Shown one piece after another: positions 14,268-27,690 of a stretch of 64,000 bases of DNA (position 1 is its first letter; every line of letters starts with the position of its first letter). The stretch is from positions 4,286,422 through 4,350,421 of the forward strand of contig NC_135563.1 of NCBI RefSeq assembly GCF_964340395.1, read 5' to 3'. The notes under the pieces were generated by a model. That model was not told the origin of the DNA. It searched no databases and was given only the letters and a program-made list of their open reading frames with translations. Source of the DNA: Glandiceps talaboti. Its lineage: Eukaryota; Hemichordata; Enteropneusta; Spengelidae. The translations under genes and the position numbers were made by a program.

Positions 14268-16175
14268 TTTTACATTTAATATTTGTAATAATAACGACAG
14301 GTGAAAGTTTCATGACTTTGTCTTACTAATGTTTCACTATCACAAAAGCCACTATCGGACTATTTGAATTTTGGCGTTAGCCTACTGGTAAAGTGACCAA
14401 ACCAGACACATTATATTCGTTATGAGGACTGTGTCTTGAATAGAGATATAGACAGCAATTTTGTAGGTTCTGTTATGTTGGGACACTGTCTAGAAACGTG
14501 TTACTTGTTTTCCAATTTACAACAATACCTAGCTCTCAGAGATAAGAGTTGGTATTTTAAATTCTATATTTCTCGGACCAGGGTTGTATTTAGATGGCGA
14601 GTATAACAAAATTACCTTGTACATTTATGTGAATTAAGCATGAAAATACTTCGATGTAAAGACTGTATTTTGACAACACATATGACATGTGTATACTTAG
14701 ATGAAGCATGTCAGTCGTCAAGAAAAGCGACAACTCAAAGGTGGGCATTAATTCTATTTGAAAACTATCCAAAGCTGCCATTTTGTTCACCTCATACTGT
14801 GCCTGTCAGATGCAATTAAGCCAGCATGTTGTCAACGACTGGAATTCTCTCGTTTCTGAACGACTCTGATTAAGATTACTCAGGTGATAGCTGATAGATT
14901 GAAACGTGAGCCAAGAATATGGTATCTTCCTTTGCCACAGATTTTACTTACAGACTCATCTCAGATCAATTAATGTACACATGCGCACCATGGCATTTGC
15001 AACCATTCAAAATGAAACACCGCCTCATCGTGTGTTTTAATGGAATGTTTGAGTTTTGGGATTTAAGATGGAATGAAAATAGTGTCGACAGAGATTTGCT
15101 TGCGGACGACGTTCCACCTTTAACATTTAATGGAAGGTGTGAATTCGTTCTCATAAATAACGACAGTGTAAGCTGAACCATGTCCCAAGGCAACATACAA
15201 GATGTAAACAAATTCAGCTAAATGTCGATAACGTCTCACCGACATGGAGAGAATTCTAATTTTACAGCGTTGTACGAAATGGGAAAACTGCATTGTGCCA
15301 TTGTAAGATTTTGATCAGCGCAACTTTTACGCTAACTTGTTTCAAGGAAAAAGCCACGCATTTCATTGGAAGTCGTAGGACATCATATAGTTTTAACGAA
15401 ACTCAGAACATCCCAAAAATTAAACATTTTACATCATTGCAATTTTAGCCTACGACTGTCAAACAGTAGAATTTTTTTTCAAATTAAAACCAATGTAGTC
15501 TATATAGCAAACGCCCTTTGTATGATACGACATTGCCACAATGCTGTTATAGCAAATTTACTATAATTATGGCGGTGTAATCTGAGCTTTAGAACAAATT
15601 TATCAAATCCTCTTGCACCAATCCAGATTCCGAATCTGAAATCTGAAACTAGGCTTTCAATGAATGCTTGTATATTCCTTGACTAAAGTTGAAGTGCACA
15701 GCAGTGAACCCAAACATGAATCACCCAATTGGCTAGTTGATGTCACGTGACAAGTTCAAACACTCCGGCACAGTGTGTTTTGATGAGTTTCTGTAAAACT
15801 GAAATTAGTCTATCTTATCTGTAATAGAAAAGCATTAATTACTCAAACATGGGTTTGCGTCAGACCCAAGAGTAGCATTCCAGATGTTTTTAATACATGA
15901 GCATGAATATTATATTAAATACATGTCCGGCTAATATTAAACCTCAACAAAAAAGTGTAGCCAGTCACAAGTATACGTGTATTACGTAGAAAAGGACACA
16001 ACGGATATTTTATTTACCGTTATTGTTCTGACTCAGCAAGTCTGTACGTATTTGATCCGTACGATTTCGTGTTGTAATTTGTTTATATTTGTTTTGTGCC
16101 GATTGTATTGTGTTTATTTCTTTGTATTTTCGAGTCGATTCAATATAACGTGTAAGCAATCCATAAAGGTGCTAA
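14268..16175. other. Intergenic, nothing recognised
   Basis: No exon-like frame with splice signals and no RNA gene. The frames at 14919-15176 and its antisense at 14966-15211 overlap and show no family resemblance. Confidence 0.55.
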
Positions 16176-16315
16176 ATAAACCACGATTATCCAAGTATAT
16201 GGGGTTTGTCTTGTTTTCATCTAGTTAAGGGGGATATTAAATCACGATCTTGAGGTACACGGATTCTGTTCTGTTATTTGGGGACTGGGGACGATAAACC
16301 ACGATTATCCAAGTA

Positions 16316-16688
16316 CAACTGTTGACATCAGACCGTGAACAAACAGAACCTGTTACAAACAGAGAAAGTAAACTATTGAATTGGATTAAATAACACTTGG
16401 CTTAGCATGTTGGAACAGCAGAGACTTGTATTACACACACTATGGTTTGATAAGGACAGTTTTATGGTTTCTTTACATATAAAGGAAATGCCAGGGGAAC
16501 TGGAAATTTGTTTGTGAACGGGAGCTAATATGTAAAATGGCCATAAAACTGTTCTCATCAAATGATGGAATATACTACAAGTCTGTGTACTTCCAACATG
16601 CTGTGCTAAGTTTTATAGTTGTTTATAGTTGTTTACTTTCCCTGTTTGTAACAGGTTCTGTTCGTCCACAGTCTGATGTCAGCAGTTG
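16316..16688. mobile_element. Foldback MITE, copy A (TA target duplication)
   Basis: A 373-bp element that is almost wholly palindromic. The left end CAACTGTTGACATCAGAC mirrors the right end GTCTGATGTCAGCAGTTG, and the arms (about 180 bp each) stay complementary through AACCTGTTACAAACAG and GCATGTTGGAA. TA flanks both ends. The unfilled site CCAAGTATATGGGG survives in the array at about 16191-16204, so the TA duplication is directly visible. No transposase is encoded. A related copy lies at 42727-43129. TA duplication suggests mobilisation by a Tc1/mariner-type enzyme (inference). Confidence 0.88.
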
Positions 16689-17078
16689 TATATGGGGTTT
16701 GTCTTGTTTTCATCTAATTAAGGGGATATTAAACCACGATCTTGAGGTACATGGATTCTGTTGTTATTTGGGGACTGGGGACGATAAACCACGATTATCA
16801 AGTATATGGGGTTTGTCTTGTTATCTAATTAAGGCTGTAGTCAGAATTTACAAGGGGGGCTGCGGAGAAATTGGGGGGGCATGAAAAGAATTGTGGGTTC
16901 AAAGGGGGGGGAAATGAAAATTATGATGGTCTGAAGGGGCGCGCGAAATACAGTATTCTGCTCATGGTTTGAACCAAATTAAACCTCAGGAGCAGTAGTT
17001 TACAAAGTAAATAACTTCTATAACTTATACTCAGTGATGATGTAGGTGACAACCATGCACATGTATTTGTGTATGCCT

Positions 17079-17253
<175 letters not shown>

Positions 17254-17368
17254 AGGCTTTTTTTAAAAATTCAATCCTCAGGAACAATATTATCGTTTAC
17301 CTTGAATATTTGCGAAATTGTTCACTTCATTTACCATTACCACTTTGCTGGCTAAGTATCTCCAAGTA

Positions 17369-17700
17369 TAATAATAATAATAATAAAGTTGGTTTTTATA
17401 TAGTGCTTTCCCACCCAGTCTGGATGCTCAAAGCGCTTTACAATTATTACCCCTGGCTCGGATCTATAGTGACACAACGGCCCTTTATACTTCCTCAACT
17501 CCCTAGGGAGCATACAATCCATTGCAGCCTTTATAAGCGCATGGGATTAAAGCATTCACAATGCAACCTCTATCCTACCAGGTCCACAATTATACAGCTG
17601 GGTTGACTGAGGCACAGTCATAGTTCAAATCTTGCCCAAGGACTTAAGCAACTCAGAAACAAACGGTATCGATGGGGCTCGAACATTCCAAGCCGGCCAC
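17369..17700 (+). repeat. Interspersed repeat with (ATA)n head
   Basis: It starts with an ATA run, then a GGTTTTTATATAGTGCTTT block and CAAAGCGCTTTACAATTATT, and ends near GGCTCGAACATTCCAAGCCG. I associate this TATATAGYGCTTT...AAAGCGCTTTACA pattern with abundant repeats in marine invertebrate genomes (from memory, not searched). It is nested in the 16833-18292 insertion. Confidence 0.65.
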
Positions 17701-18047
17701 TAAGTAAAGAATTATAGGGATGAAAAATAGCCTGTGCAACAACCTTAACCATTCGCCCATCATCACTCCACAGGTTACAACCAGATGTGAGACCAAATTT
17801 GTTGCAAAGCCCGGATCTATTTGTAAAGAAATCTCTCATTGTAATTATGTATGGACGCTGAAGTTGATTTCCGCTATTAGTTTAATGTATGTATACCATA
17901 CTGTACATCTCAGAAGTGGGGGGAGGGGGGGGGGGGGGGGGTTACTGTATAATTACACATTAAAATATGTGTAGCGGAGGGAGAGCTACGAAAATTCTTG
18001 GGTTCATGGGGGGGGTGATTTGTTTTGAGAGCGAAGGGGGCAGGGGG

Positions 18048-18113
18048 GCATTCTTGAAATAAACGATTACATAAGATATTTCCAATGATACTCTTAATCA
18101 ACAACTGTAAAGG

Positions 18114-18150
<37 letters not shown>

Positions 18151-18221
18151 CGTCCGTCCGTCCGTCTGTCTGTCTGTCTGTCTGTCTGTCTGACTGACTG
18201 ACTGGCTGTCTGGCTGGCTGG
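18048..18221 (+). repeat. Left arm of an inverted duplication with compound TGTC/CGTC/TGAC/TGGC repeat
   Basis: The unique part GCATTCTTGAAATAAACG...CTTAATCAACAACT is followed by TGTC, CGTC, TGTC, TGAC and TGGC tracts. It reappears inverted at 18909-19204. Confidence 0.88.
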
Positions 18222-18795
18222 CCAAATGCTAATGGTAACTTTGACCAAAACATTCTCTTCGCCCCCCCCCCACCGGAAATTCTGCCCCAGCCTAAGGGGG
18301 ATATTAAACCACGATCTTGAAGTACATGGATTCTGTTCTGTTTTTGTGTAGTTAAGGGGCCAGGGATGATAAACCGCGATTATCTAAGCAGATGGGATAT
18401 GTTCTCTTTTGTGTTACAGTAGTTAAGGAAGATGGTAAATTATGATTATCAAAATAGATGGGATCTATTCTGTTTTTGTCAACGTGGTTAAAGAGGGTGA
18501 TAAACTACGATTAGCCAAGTAGAGACGATCTGTTCTGTTTTAGTTGTAATTAAGGAGATGAAGTCAGAATGAAAATAAAGAATCCAAACAATGTCATTAC
18601 AATGTCGTTACAATTGGTACATCTAAAATAGAATGGAAGAATGGATTCCCCAACTCTCTGTGAGATCTGTGGACAAATTTTCACAACATTGTTACAGAAT
18701 GCTGAATTAACACATTTTACATACACTTGTTTGTTTGTTCCATTGAAACATGCACAATATCAAATATTGAGAAGTAAACGTAAAGGTAGACGAAA

Positions 18796-18844
18796 AACAA
18801 ACAAACAAACAAACAAACAAACAAACAAACAAACAAACAAACAA
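18796..18844. repeat. (AAAC)n microsatellite
   Basis: About 12 units of the CAAA tetranucleotide. Confidence 0.97.
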
Positions 18845-18876
18845 ATTAACTGGATAACTTAAGCTAACAAGTAAAC

Positions 18877-19204
<328 letters not shown>

Positions 19205-20702
19205 ACATACTGCGTTGAATAAGATTAAGAACGTTGGAACATTCCAAATATGGATAATATACTTCATCCTGTCACTGAAATGGAATTACATGTCGTATGC
19301 CAATATGACATTTATACTGATCTTAATAATTAAACAGTGAGTTCTTGTTACTTCATTTGGGAACCCACGTAACACATCCTTGTACTAAACAGTGAATTGT
19401 GTTCCCAAGCTGATTTGTAACATCAGGCATATTTTTAAAAAATGGTGTGTTTCCGGTAACCGACCCTGGTTTAAGCCACCGACCCTAAACTTTTTTTTAC
19501 ATTCAAAATAGTGAGAATTTTCTTCTATATCTGTGTAAAATTTATTGCCAAATTATTTTGGTTATTTAAAAAAAACATTCCAGGGAAACTGGACGTTTTC
19601 AAACTGTAAGTTGAATTCATACAGTACAGCCGATCGGCATATTGTGTTTGTCGGCTTCACACAATTGTCTTCAATTATTTTCTTTCTTTTACACCTCATC
19701 AAACTGTCACACAAGTATTGTGACCAGCTAGTATCTTGTCTTTGGGTCGGAGCAATTTCTCCCAAAAAATATATAATAAAAAAAATTAAAAAATTCCGAC
19801 CTACTATACTTAACCTATTTTCTAATGACTTCGGAAACAAACATGTTTTGTTAAATTTTTTGCCAAGTAATGAAAGATGGGCATGACACAATTATACATA
19901 CAATATATATATATATGCAAAGTCATGATTTAGAGTCCATGATATACTCTCTGTGGCTATTTATAGTTAAGAAATGATTGAGTGGCGTGTTTATTTCATG
20001 CATAAAATATCGATAGTTTCTAACGCGAGTGAAACCCTTTCAATCGTAACATTTCAAGCCTCTTTTCATACTTCTTTACAACAGGAAATTACCACTGCAA
20101 TTTTCCCATTAAGAAAAGTTCGTACGTCAATGGGCGTTCGTAAAGGAAAACATTTGAAACATTTATACATTCTTTCATAATTGTATTTGAAAACGTTGCT
20201 GACCAACAAGTAATTTTTAGTTTTATTGCTCGTTCATTCACCAGCCCTTACTCTAAACCAACCCAATATTACAATTTAACGTATTAACGGAGAAACAGAT
20301 CGTCGTTTGGCTCGCCACAAAGCTTACTAACGTTACTACCTTTATCTTCAGGCTCAATAAAACATCTTACCTTGTTTATTTGCACTCAATGCCCAACTAT
20401 CTTCGTAGATTGTTATAAATGATTTCTTCTGAATAGGATAATTGTTTAAAATGTTGGAATATTAATCAAAGCATATAATATTACACTGTATTGGTTTGGC
20501 AATGAAAGATATCGGAAGCTCAAAATTTAACTAAGATGTTTGTAGGATTTTTATCGTGCCAGACATTGAAATATATATAGAAGATTTCTGTCGAGATAGC
20601 TGACGCTCTGTTCCAGTTGCAAGTTTGCCTTATTGTGATGTCTGAACATTCCTGGCAACCAAACCAATCCAGGAATATTTTGAGTGGAAAAAGAATTGAA
20701 AC
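19205..20702. other. Intergenic, nothing recognised
   Basis: No supported gene. The overlapping frames at 19545-19891 on both strands show no homology or splice context. Confidence 0.5.
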
Positions 20703-20930
20703 GGAAAGTGGCACATGCTGAGTTTATAAACTTTTACTCTTGATAAGTGAACAAACTTACACAAAATCCCAATTAAACTATTCTTAGTATAATGTCGTTG
20801 CATGACATTTAATACAACTGTTAGAACTGTTAATTGCATAGTAAGAATTTTCTCGACATTTTTATAGTATAAAAATAATGACGTCATCGGATCGTTTATA
20901 AGTTATCTCTTACAATAGATGGTTCTTACT
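20703..20930 (+). mobile_element. Truncated copy of the CACAAACTGAG-ended repeat family
   Basis: It begins AAAGTGGCACATGCTGAGTT, matching the inverted-repeat end of the full copy at 58136-58502. It follows that copy through ACTTACACAAAATC and TTAATTGCATAG to about 20930, where similarity stops, so the far end is missing. Confidence 0.7.
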
Positions 20931-21054
20931 TAACTATGTTTCAGTATGCAGAAGATCGTAGAATACTGAGAAATTACGTCCCAAAATGTAATAATCTAAG
21001 TTTGTGCCCTGTTGATGACGGCAGCATTTTGTCGAGTAAGCTTTTTTTTCACTC

Positions 21055-21120
21055 TCGCGAAAGAAGTAGTTTGCGTAGCCGTCAAGATCGCGAAAGAAGT
21101 AGTTTGCGTTGTCGTCAAGA
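21055..21120 (+). repeat. 33-bp tandem duplication
   Basis: Two adjacent 33-bp units differ at two positions. The unit begins TCGCGAAAGAAGTAGTTTGC. They lie in a 105-codon frame (20936-21253) that is otherwise unsupported as a gene. Confidence 0.85.
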
Positions 21121-21593
21121 GACCGAATGGTTTATGACTATGGACAAACAACACAGCGTAGAAACCGCAAATACATTAATATTGCAATCGTTGACGCTTG
21201 AATTAATACAAGATAATGCCATCTTGATAATGTCAAACGGTGAAGGCCATTAAATGAGACATGGGATAGAAAAAGGTAGAGTACGATTGATTTCACGTAG
21301 CATTAACGCCTTTTTACCACAACACACGTCTACATCAGTATTAGTATAATTAACGCTTCTTTCCATCACGTTCAGGCCATCTCATACATTTAACATTAGC
21401 GACGGATAAAAATCTAATCGACAGATTATCCAGGGGTTTCCACTGGTACGTCAACAATTTAGTAACGAAATGACGTACGATTCAAATCTTCATCTAAAGC
21501 AAATTGACGTAGTCGCGGAAGTTTACACAAATCAGTGTAAGAGAGTGAAAACATGGTCTCTGACGAAAATGCAGTGTAATAGGTAGTCTGAGA

Positions 21594-21871
21594 TGCTGTC
21601 TGTCTGTCTGTCTGTCCGTCCGCCCGTCCGTCCGTCCGTCCGTCCGTCCGTCTGTGTATGTATGTATGTATGTATGTATGTATGTATGTATGTATGTATG
21701 TATGTATGTATGTATGTATGTATGTATGTATGTATGTATGTATGTATGTATGTATGTATGTATGTATGTATGTATGTATGTATGTATGTTACAGTCGGAT
21801 GTTACACACAAACACAGTTTGTTTGTTTGTGGCTGTCTGGCTGTCTGTCTGTCTATCTGTCTGTCTGTCTT

Positions 21872-21950
<79 letters not shown>

Positions 21951-22000
21951 GCCTGTCTGCCTGCCAGTCTCTGTCTGCCTGCCTGCCTGCCTGTCTGTCT
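21594..22000. repeat. Compound microsatellite (TGTC)/(CGTC)-(TGTA)n-(TGTC)n
   Basis: TGTC/CGTC tracts run to about 21656, then about 33 units of the TATG tetranucleotide to 21790. After a 40-bp non-repetitive stretch come TGTC tracts with TATC and TGCC variants to 22000. All three plus-strand frames stay open through it, which is a repeat artefact. Confidence 0.97.
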
Positions 22001-25000
22001 CTATCCCCCCCCCCCAAGTGATTTGGGATAGACATAGCTAGAGGCAACACAGTCAAGAATAACACATCGGAAACATTACATGTTACAAGAGTCTCATCGA
22101 TTTAATGGTAACTTTTTGGTACCTAAGGAGTATTGCTATTCTATATGGCCCTTACTATCTGTCTACTTGTTGAAGCATTTTATCGTCGAGTTCATCAAAC
22201 CCATACGCATCTCAAATATAATTCTATTGTAAACTTAAAATTACTTTTATGCCATTTAATACAGAAAGTGAAGAGCGAGGAGACATTCTGTAACTATTTG
22301 TTGCTATGTATATATATGTTTACAATTCACAGCAACATCAACTTGTATCGCGAAAGGGATAAGGGCCTCCATTAAGCTTGAATCATGTGCAATCTTCACC
22401 ATTTACATAGCAGAAGCACAAGAGTGGCTTTTATTCCATTTGTGACAAGGAAATGGTTTTCGTATTCAAAAGAACATGACTGATACCATGTTGAGATAAT
22501 TAAACACGTGACTTATTTGAACAATCATAGAATATATTAGGCAGTTTGTAAAACTATCAGCTTGGTACTCAAGAATATATATATACTGCACGTCATAATT
22601 GATACAATGTATGATACAACGGCGTACTTTGGGTGCACTAGTTTAATAGTGGGATATTTCTCCGATCGCCCCCCCCATACTTTTGCCTCCTTCAATTCAT
22701 ATTTAGTATCTAGCACTAGTCACATAAACCTTACATACTATTTCTTGTTCTTACTTTGATTTAATACTGTAAGAGTGTTGTTGAATGACAAGTGATATAC
22801 ATCATTTGTCATCATCCCGTCAATTATTAATGGTACTGAGGCTAAACATGATAATCGTGCATACTCGATATTGCATGTTCTTTCCACGGTTTGTAATGGA
22901 TATGTCGTATTTGAAGGAACTATGTTTCTCTTTCTAAAACTTCAATGTTCTGATACGAACGAACGACCACCTCGAGAATGCGCGCTAAACTTGAACGGTT
23001 GCGGAAGAAATTTTGTGTAAATACGTACATTTTTCTTTCGGTTGAGCGCAGGTGTACGAAGAAAAAGCGAACACGGTATGCATGTTCAGAACTTAGCCGG
23101 TTCGTTTGTATATTGTTGGAAAACCTATGATTTAGTAAAATGACACTCACCCACCTGTTAATAATCTGTCAATCAAATATCCAGGCACTAACTTTTGGCA
23201 GACGACAATGTTCACTGATTTACATGTGACATCACACGAAATGTCAATCAAGCCTCGTTTTCGAGACCAGATCGCTCTGTACCTGGCGCCGGCCAAGTAC
23301 AAAGCTAGGTATGGTTGTCACACTGGCACTTGTCTATAAAAACCATGTATTGATTCCATGTTTTTGAAATTTGTCACATTTAATAAGTTAATCTCTACTG
23401 AAAAAGCAACGTCCAAATAAAATTCATGATTGAAAATTGTGATTATCGTTAAAGATGGCGGAATACCAGAAGCTAGACAACTGAAAAGTGTAAGTTTTGC
23501 AGGGGTCGGTTGTAGGCTACTGAGGTGACGAGCAAGATCAAGTGGTCACACTTGAACTACTTGGTCAATTTAGACCATTCATGCCAAGCTATTGTCTGCC
23601 AAATAAGTTTGTGACATTGAGGGCGCTGGATTTGCCGCAACTCATAACTATTCAACAATTGTTTGCTTGTTTACACATACGGGACCTAATTACATCCCAT
23701 TGCGTGATTAGTTGTGCAAATCGGCGTTTATCACAGCTTTGTCGGCACCTTTCATAAATTTAAATGGTACTAATTATTCTCTTTAGCAAGAAAAGACGTC
23801 TGTGTTGCTGGAGTCTCATTGTAATATTTCCTGATTTCTAGACCAGTCAATAATGAGAGCCTTGTAGTGAACAAGTGACTGTAAATATTGAAATATTCCT
23901 ACATTTGGCACACTTCATCTTTTAAACTACCAACTCTGGTATAAAGTGTAGGACCACAAATGGTTACACAACTACATGATAATGCTTCATTCTGCAAGTG
24001 AAGACAAAATGACTTTTGGTGCCCCCTCATCTTCTAAGAAATTCAACTGATGCCTAAACTTAAACAAAGATAACAAAATCATGGCTTACAAAAGTCTAAA
24101 ACATACTTCACAACTTTTTTCAGAACTTTTTACCCATCCACTCTTTTTAATCTTTTCTGAACTGTTGTATTTTAATCAGTTTTTTGAAAAAGAAAGGGTT
24201 TTAGAAAATGGGAGGAGGGGAAGGGAGGGAGAGATTTTTAGTGGGTGGATTAAGACAAGAAAGAATACACAATTAAGACACAAAACAAACTTACACACTG
24301 AATACACATGCCCTCATTAAATGCATCATGGCTTTGTGTCTCCAAGATTTCTATTGTAATGGTAAACAATGAAATAATTGGGCGAAAACAAAGACTTAAT
24401 GACTGTTGTCCCAACAAAGGTTCCTACAGTGAATGTGAAAGATAGCAATGCCATGCAAACAAGGGTGTGTCATTAGAAATAGACAGTTGACTTTTATTTC
24501 TTTTCTACAGTTTTTCTTACATACAGTGTGGAACATGATTTCAGATAAGGTTTTGTAAAGATAATGACATACATACATACTGCTACAGAAGTGTGATTTC
24601 CATAATCAACTTACAAAAAATTGTTTCTCATTTCTTCATAAGTACACTATATTAGGTCAAAAACATATGAAGTACTGGTGAGTTATAAATCCTATGTTTG
24701 AGATAGGAAAGACTTCTAACAAAACTTAGGTGGGTGTGAGATAGGAGGCTTCTAACAAAAGTCAGATGGGTACAGCAGATGTTCAACTACATTGACTATA
24801 TGTAAGTAGAACTAGATAGGGGAGGCCAAAACGAAACCCTCTGATGGTTCCTTCACTGGACTTTTGAAAGTATATAGAACTATACTCTATCATTGTAACC
24901 ATTAACAACACTGTTAAGAGACATCATATTGTGAGGGCATCGTCATGGACACCTTATGGTATAACAGACAATATACAGCTTGGAGATGGTGATTTGAGAA

Positions 25001-26207
25001 TTAAAATTATTGCAATCTTAATCACACTATAAAGAGTTCATGACTTTTATTCAAAACTCATCTGAATTAGTAGTACTACAACACTACTATAGAACTTGAG
25101 ATGGCTGCCATTTTGTTCAGAATGTCCATATTGAACTTTGAAGTACTACTTCCCTCTCTCTATCTATCACATCCATATTCTAACACCTTTCTGCAATAAA
25201 GCAACGTAATGTTTTGTTCTTACTCGGTTTCTATTTTTAAAAGTGTTACCATAGCAACAAGACTACACTTGAGTAGACAAAAAAATGTCTTGTTATGCAA
25301 TGTACAATGCAATGCATACTCTAGGTACAAAATGTTTTGTATTATTTCAAATCTTATTTCTAAACCAATCAAATTACATGATTCTTGATGACTTGCGTAC
25401 TACACTTCACTTTCCCTACATAACTGGAAATCAACAATGCTGATTGGCTGAATAATAAATGCATCTATGAACTATAGTTTTGTGTCCAATCACGGTAAGA
25501 TTTACAAATGCTGTGTATTTGTTAAGAAATCAGTAAAACAGACACAGAGTAATAACATTACCTTGAAACAACTAAATCTTGTGATATATAACTACACAAA
25601 ACTAAAAAAAAATGGCTTAAGTATGTGAAAAAGTGTATATACCCTGATAATAACAATACATTACATTCTAAGCTGTCACTTGTTATTTCGGTACAACCCA
25701 AAGACCCCCCATCACTTCTATTATTTGCAACACTTGATTATTCATGACCACATGACATCCCAGTATTTAAATTTGCCAAAAATATGTTTCTCCACCACAC
25801 CCACTCTATAAGGTTGAATAAAAGACCTCCTATTGTTTCCATTTTAATATGTTTTCATGTGTTTACACAATAATCTGGCAAACGTTTTTCACTATTTACA
25901 TGGAAACACACAAAGATGGCACAAATTGAAAACGATGATGTTGTACGTGCACACACATAACACAGTGGTAAAAGTGAGTGCATAAGTACGTCATCGGTCA
26001 GGTTATTCCCAAGTCAAATTAGTGTGTTTTTAAAATTGTTGCATCATTTACACAACTCCTTTTTCTGAATCTTTTTGTTTTCTCCCATCAAGATATATGG
26101 ACTCAGATTTCAAATGAAAATGGACTGTTTTGGTAGTTTTTTCAAATCATTGCATTTTTGTTGTCTCTGTGTAAACATTAGGTGTAGATGCAACAAAATA
26201 GTTGTTT
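22001..26207. other. Intergenic / possible distal nucleophosmin 3' region
   Basis: No gene was recognised on either strand. TTTATT (AATAAA on the minus strand) also occurs at 24493-24498 and 25046-25051. Longer nucleophosmin 3' UTRs ending there cannot be excluded. Confidence 0.45.
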
Positions 26208-26213
26208 TTTATT
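26208..26213 (-). terminator. Candidate poly(A) signal for nucleophosmin
   Basis: TTTATT on the + strand reads AATAAA on the minus strand, about 670 bp past the stop codon. It is the nearest canonical hexamer I saw downstream of the stop. No transcript data support it. Confidence 0.4.
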
Positions 26214-26885
26214 TGAAAATAGTAATATGTTAGGGGGTGGGGGGTGGTGGTCTAAGCCACAACTGAGTGTGAAGATCGATTGCACCATTTGCCAGTCTTG
26301 CCAAAATGGAAGAACAATATCCTACAAAGATTGATGCATAACATACTAGTAACTGCAAAATGTGGATGTCAGGTTTGTTGACTGTCACTGCTGCAGGTGT
26401 TGTTTTCACCTGCCCTGTACAAACATAGAGGGAACTACCTAAACATCAAGTCACTAACTGGTCTTGAGAAGTGTTCACATCAAGTGTAAAATAAGAGTTA
26501 TGGGTTGTGTTGTACGGTGGACTGTAACTTCTTTATAACAATTTCTCTAGAACACATGAAAAGGGCTTCTGTCTAGTCAAGTATCAACTTTAGTATAAGC
26601 ATGCACTTTAGTAGATACAGAAGTTTCAGAATACGTGTGGTGCTTCCAAAAGAAAACTGGTCCATGAAACTGTTTGTTATAGAGAAGTTAGAGTGCTCCA
26701 TCTCTAGTTGTCACAGTTAGTGGAATGATAAGAAGTACTTCATAATTTATGACAGTACATGGGCAGTACAAAATACATCACTAGTCTCTCTCTCTTTCTC
26801 TCTCCCCCACACCAGTTTTTATAGTTATTGGTGTTTCAGGGTATGAGCACTCTGTCTTTTTCTCTATATAAACTCTTGTAAGGTA

Positions 26886-26936
26886 CTATGATTTGATGTT
26901 TGTCTTCTGGTGCCAGGTCCAAAGCTCTTTAATCTT
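26886..26936 (-). CDS. NPM1: Nucleophosmin exon 12: C-terminal helix and stop
   Basis: Residues 387-402, [16 protein letters not shown], then TAG. The two Trp correspond to human Trp288 and Trp290, which hold the C-terminal fold needed for nucleolar localisation. The acceptor is CTTTTTGCAG. Confidence 0.96.
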   Translation of the reverse strand, partial: KIKELWTWHQKTNIKS

Positions 26937-27585
26937 CTGCAAAAAGAAAATATAACAAAAAAAAACAACACTGTAAGTTCTTGAAATGGAAGAGAAAATG
27001 CATAGTATTTTTTTCTTTTCTCTTTGACCTTTCGTCCATCTGTCAGGTATTGTGCATACATCTTTTAACAATTGTTAACTACTTATTTTGTTGGTTCTTA
27101 TTTGATGTGTTAAATCAATGCCTCTAAGAGACGATCGCACAATGGCACACAGCTCAACAAATGAACCTTGTTCGTTTATGCCAAAACCTCCTCCCCCTTG
27201 TCCTATACGAATGTTCACAAGTGTGCCATCGACACATTTATAGATGGTGTATAAACCATGCATGGTGAAAATTGTAATGGTCTGACCACTATGATCAATA
27301 CGATGTAAAAACATTGTAAACACATTCAAATACTAACCAGAAAAACACAGCACAGTATTAGCAGTGAATTTTAATCAACATCTCAGTAGTAAATACAGAA
27401 CCTTTTATCATTGAAGGTGGGAAAGTTTTTGAAATTTGGTTAACAGTGCAAAAATGAAGTTCAGCAATTGCATTGACCTAGACCCCCTCCCCCTAAACAA
27501 ACAAATTTTGATTGATTGAGCTTGTATGACATTGTTTGATCATCCCCAAGAGGGCTAGGATTTAAAGTTATTTCAGTTACCTAGT

Positions 27586-27624
<39 letters not shown>

Positions 27625-27643
27625 GACACACACACTAACACAC

Positions 27644-27690
<47 letters not shown>

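Noticed and set aside
21593-22041. Three overlapping plus-strand frames of 125-142 codons
   Set aside because: All three frames are open because a tetranucleotide repeat gives the same four-residue pattern in every frame.
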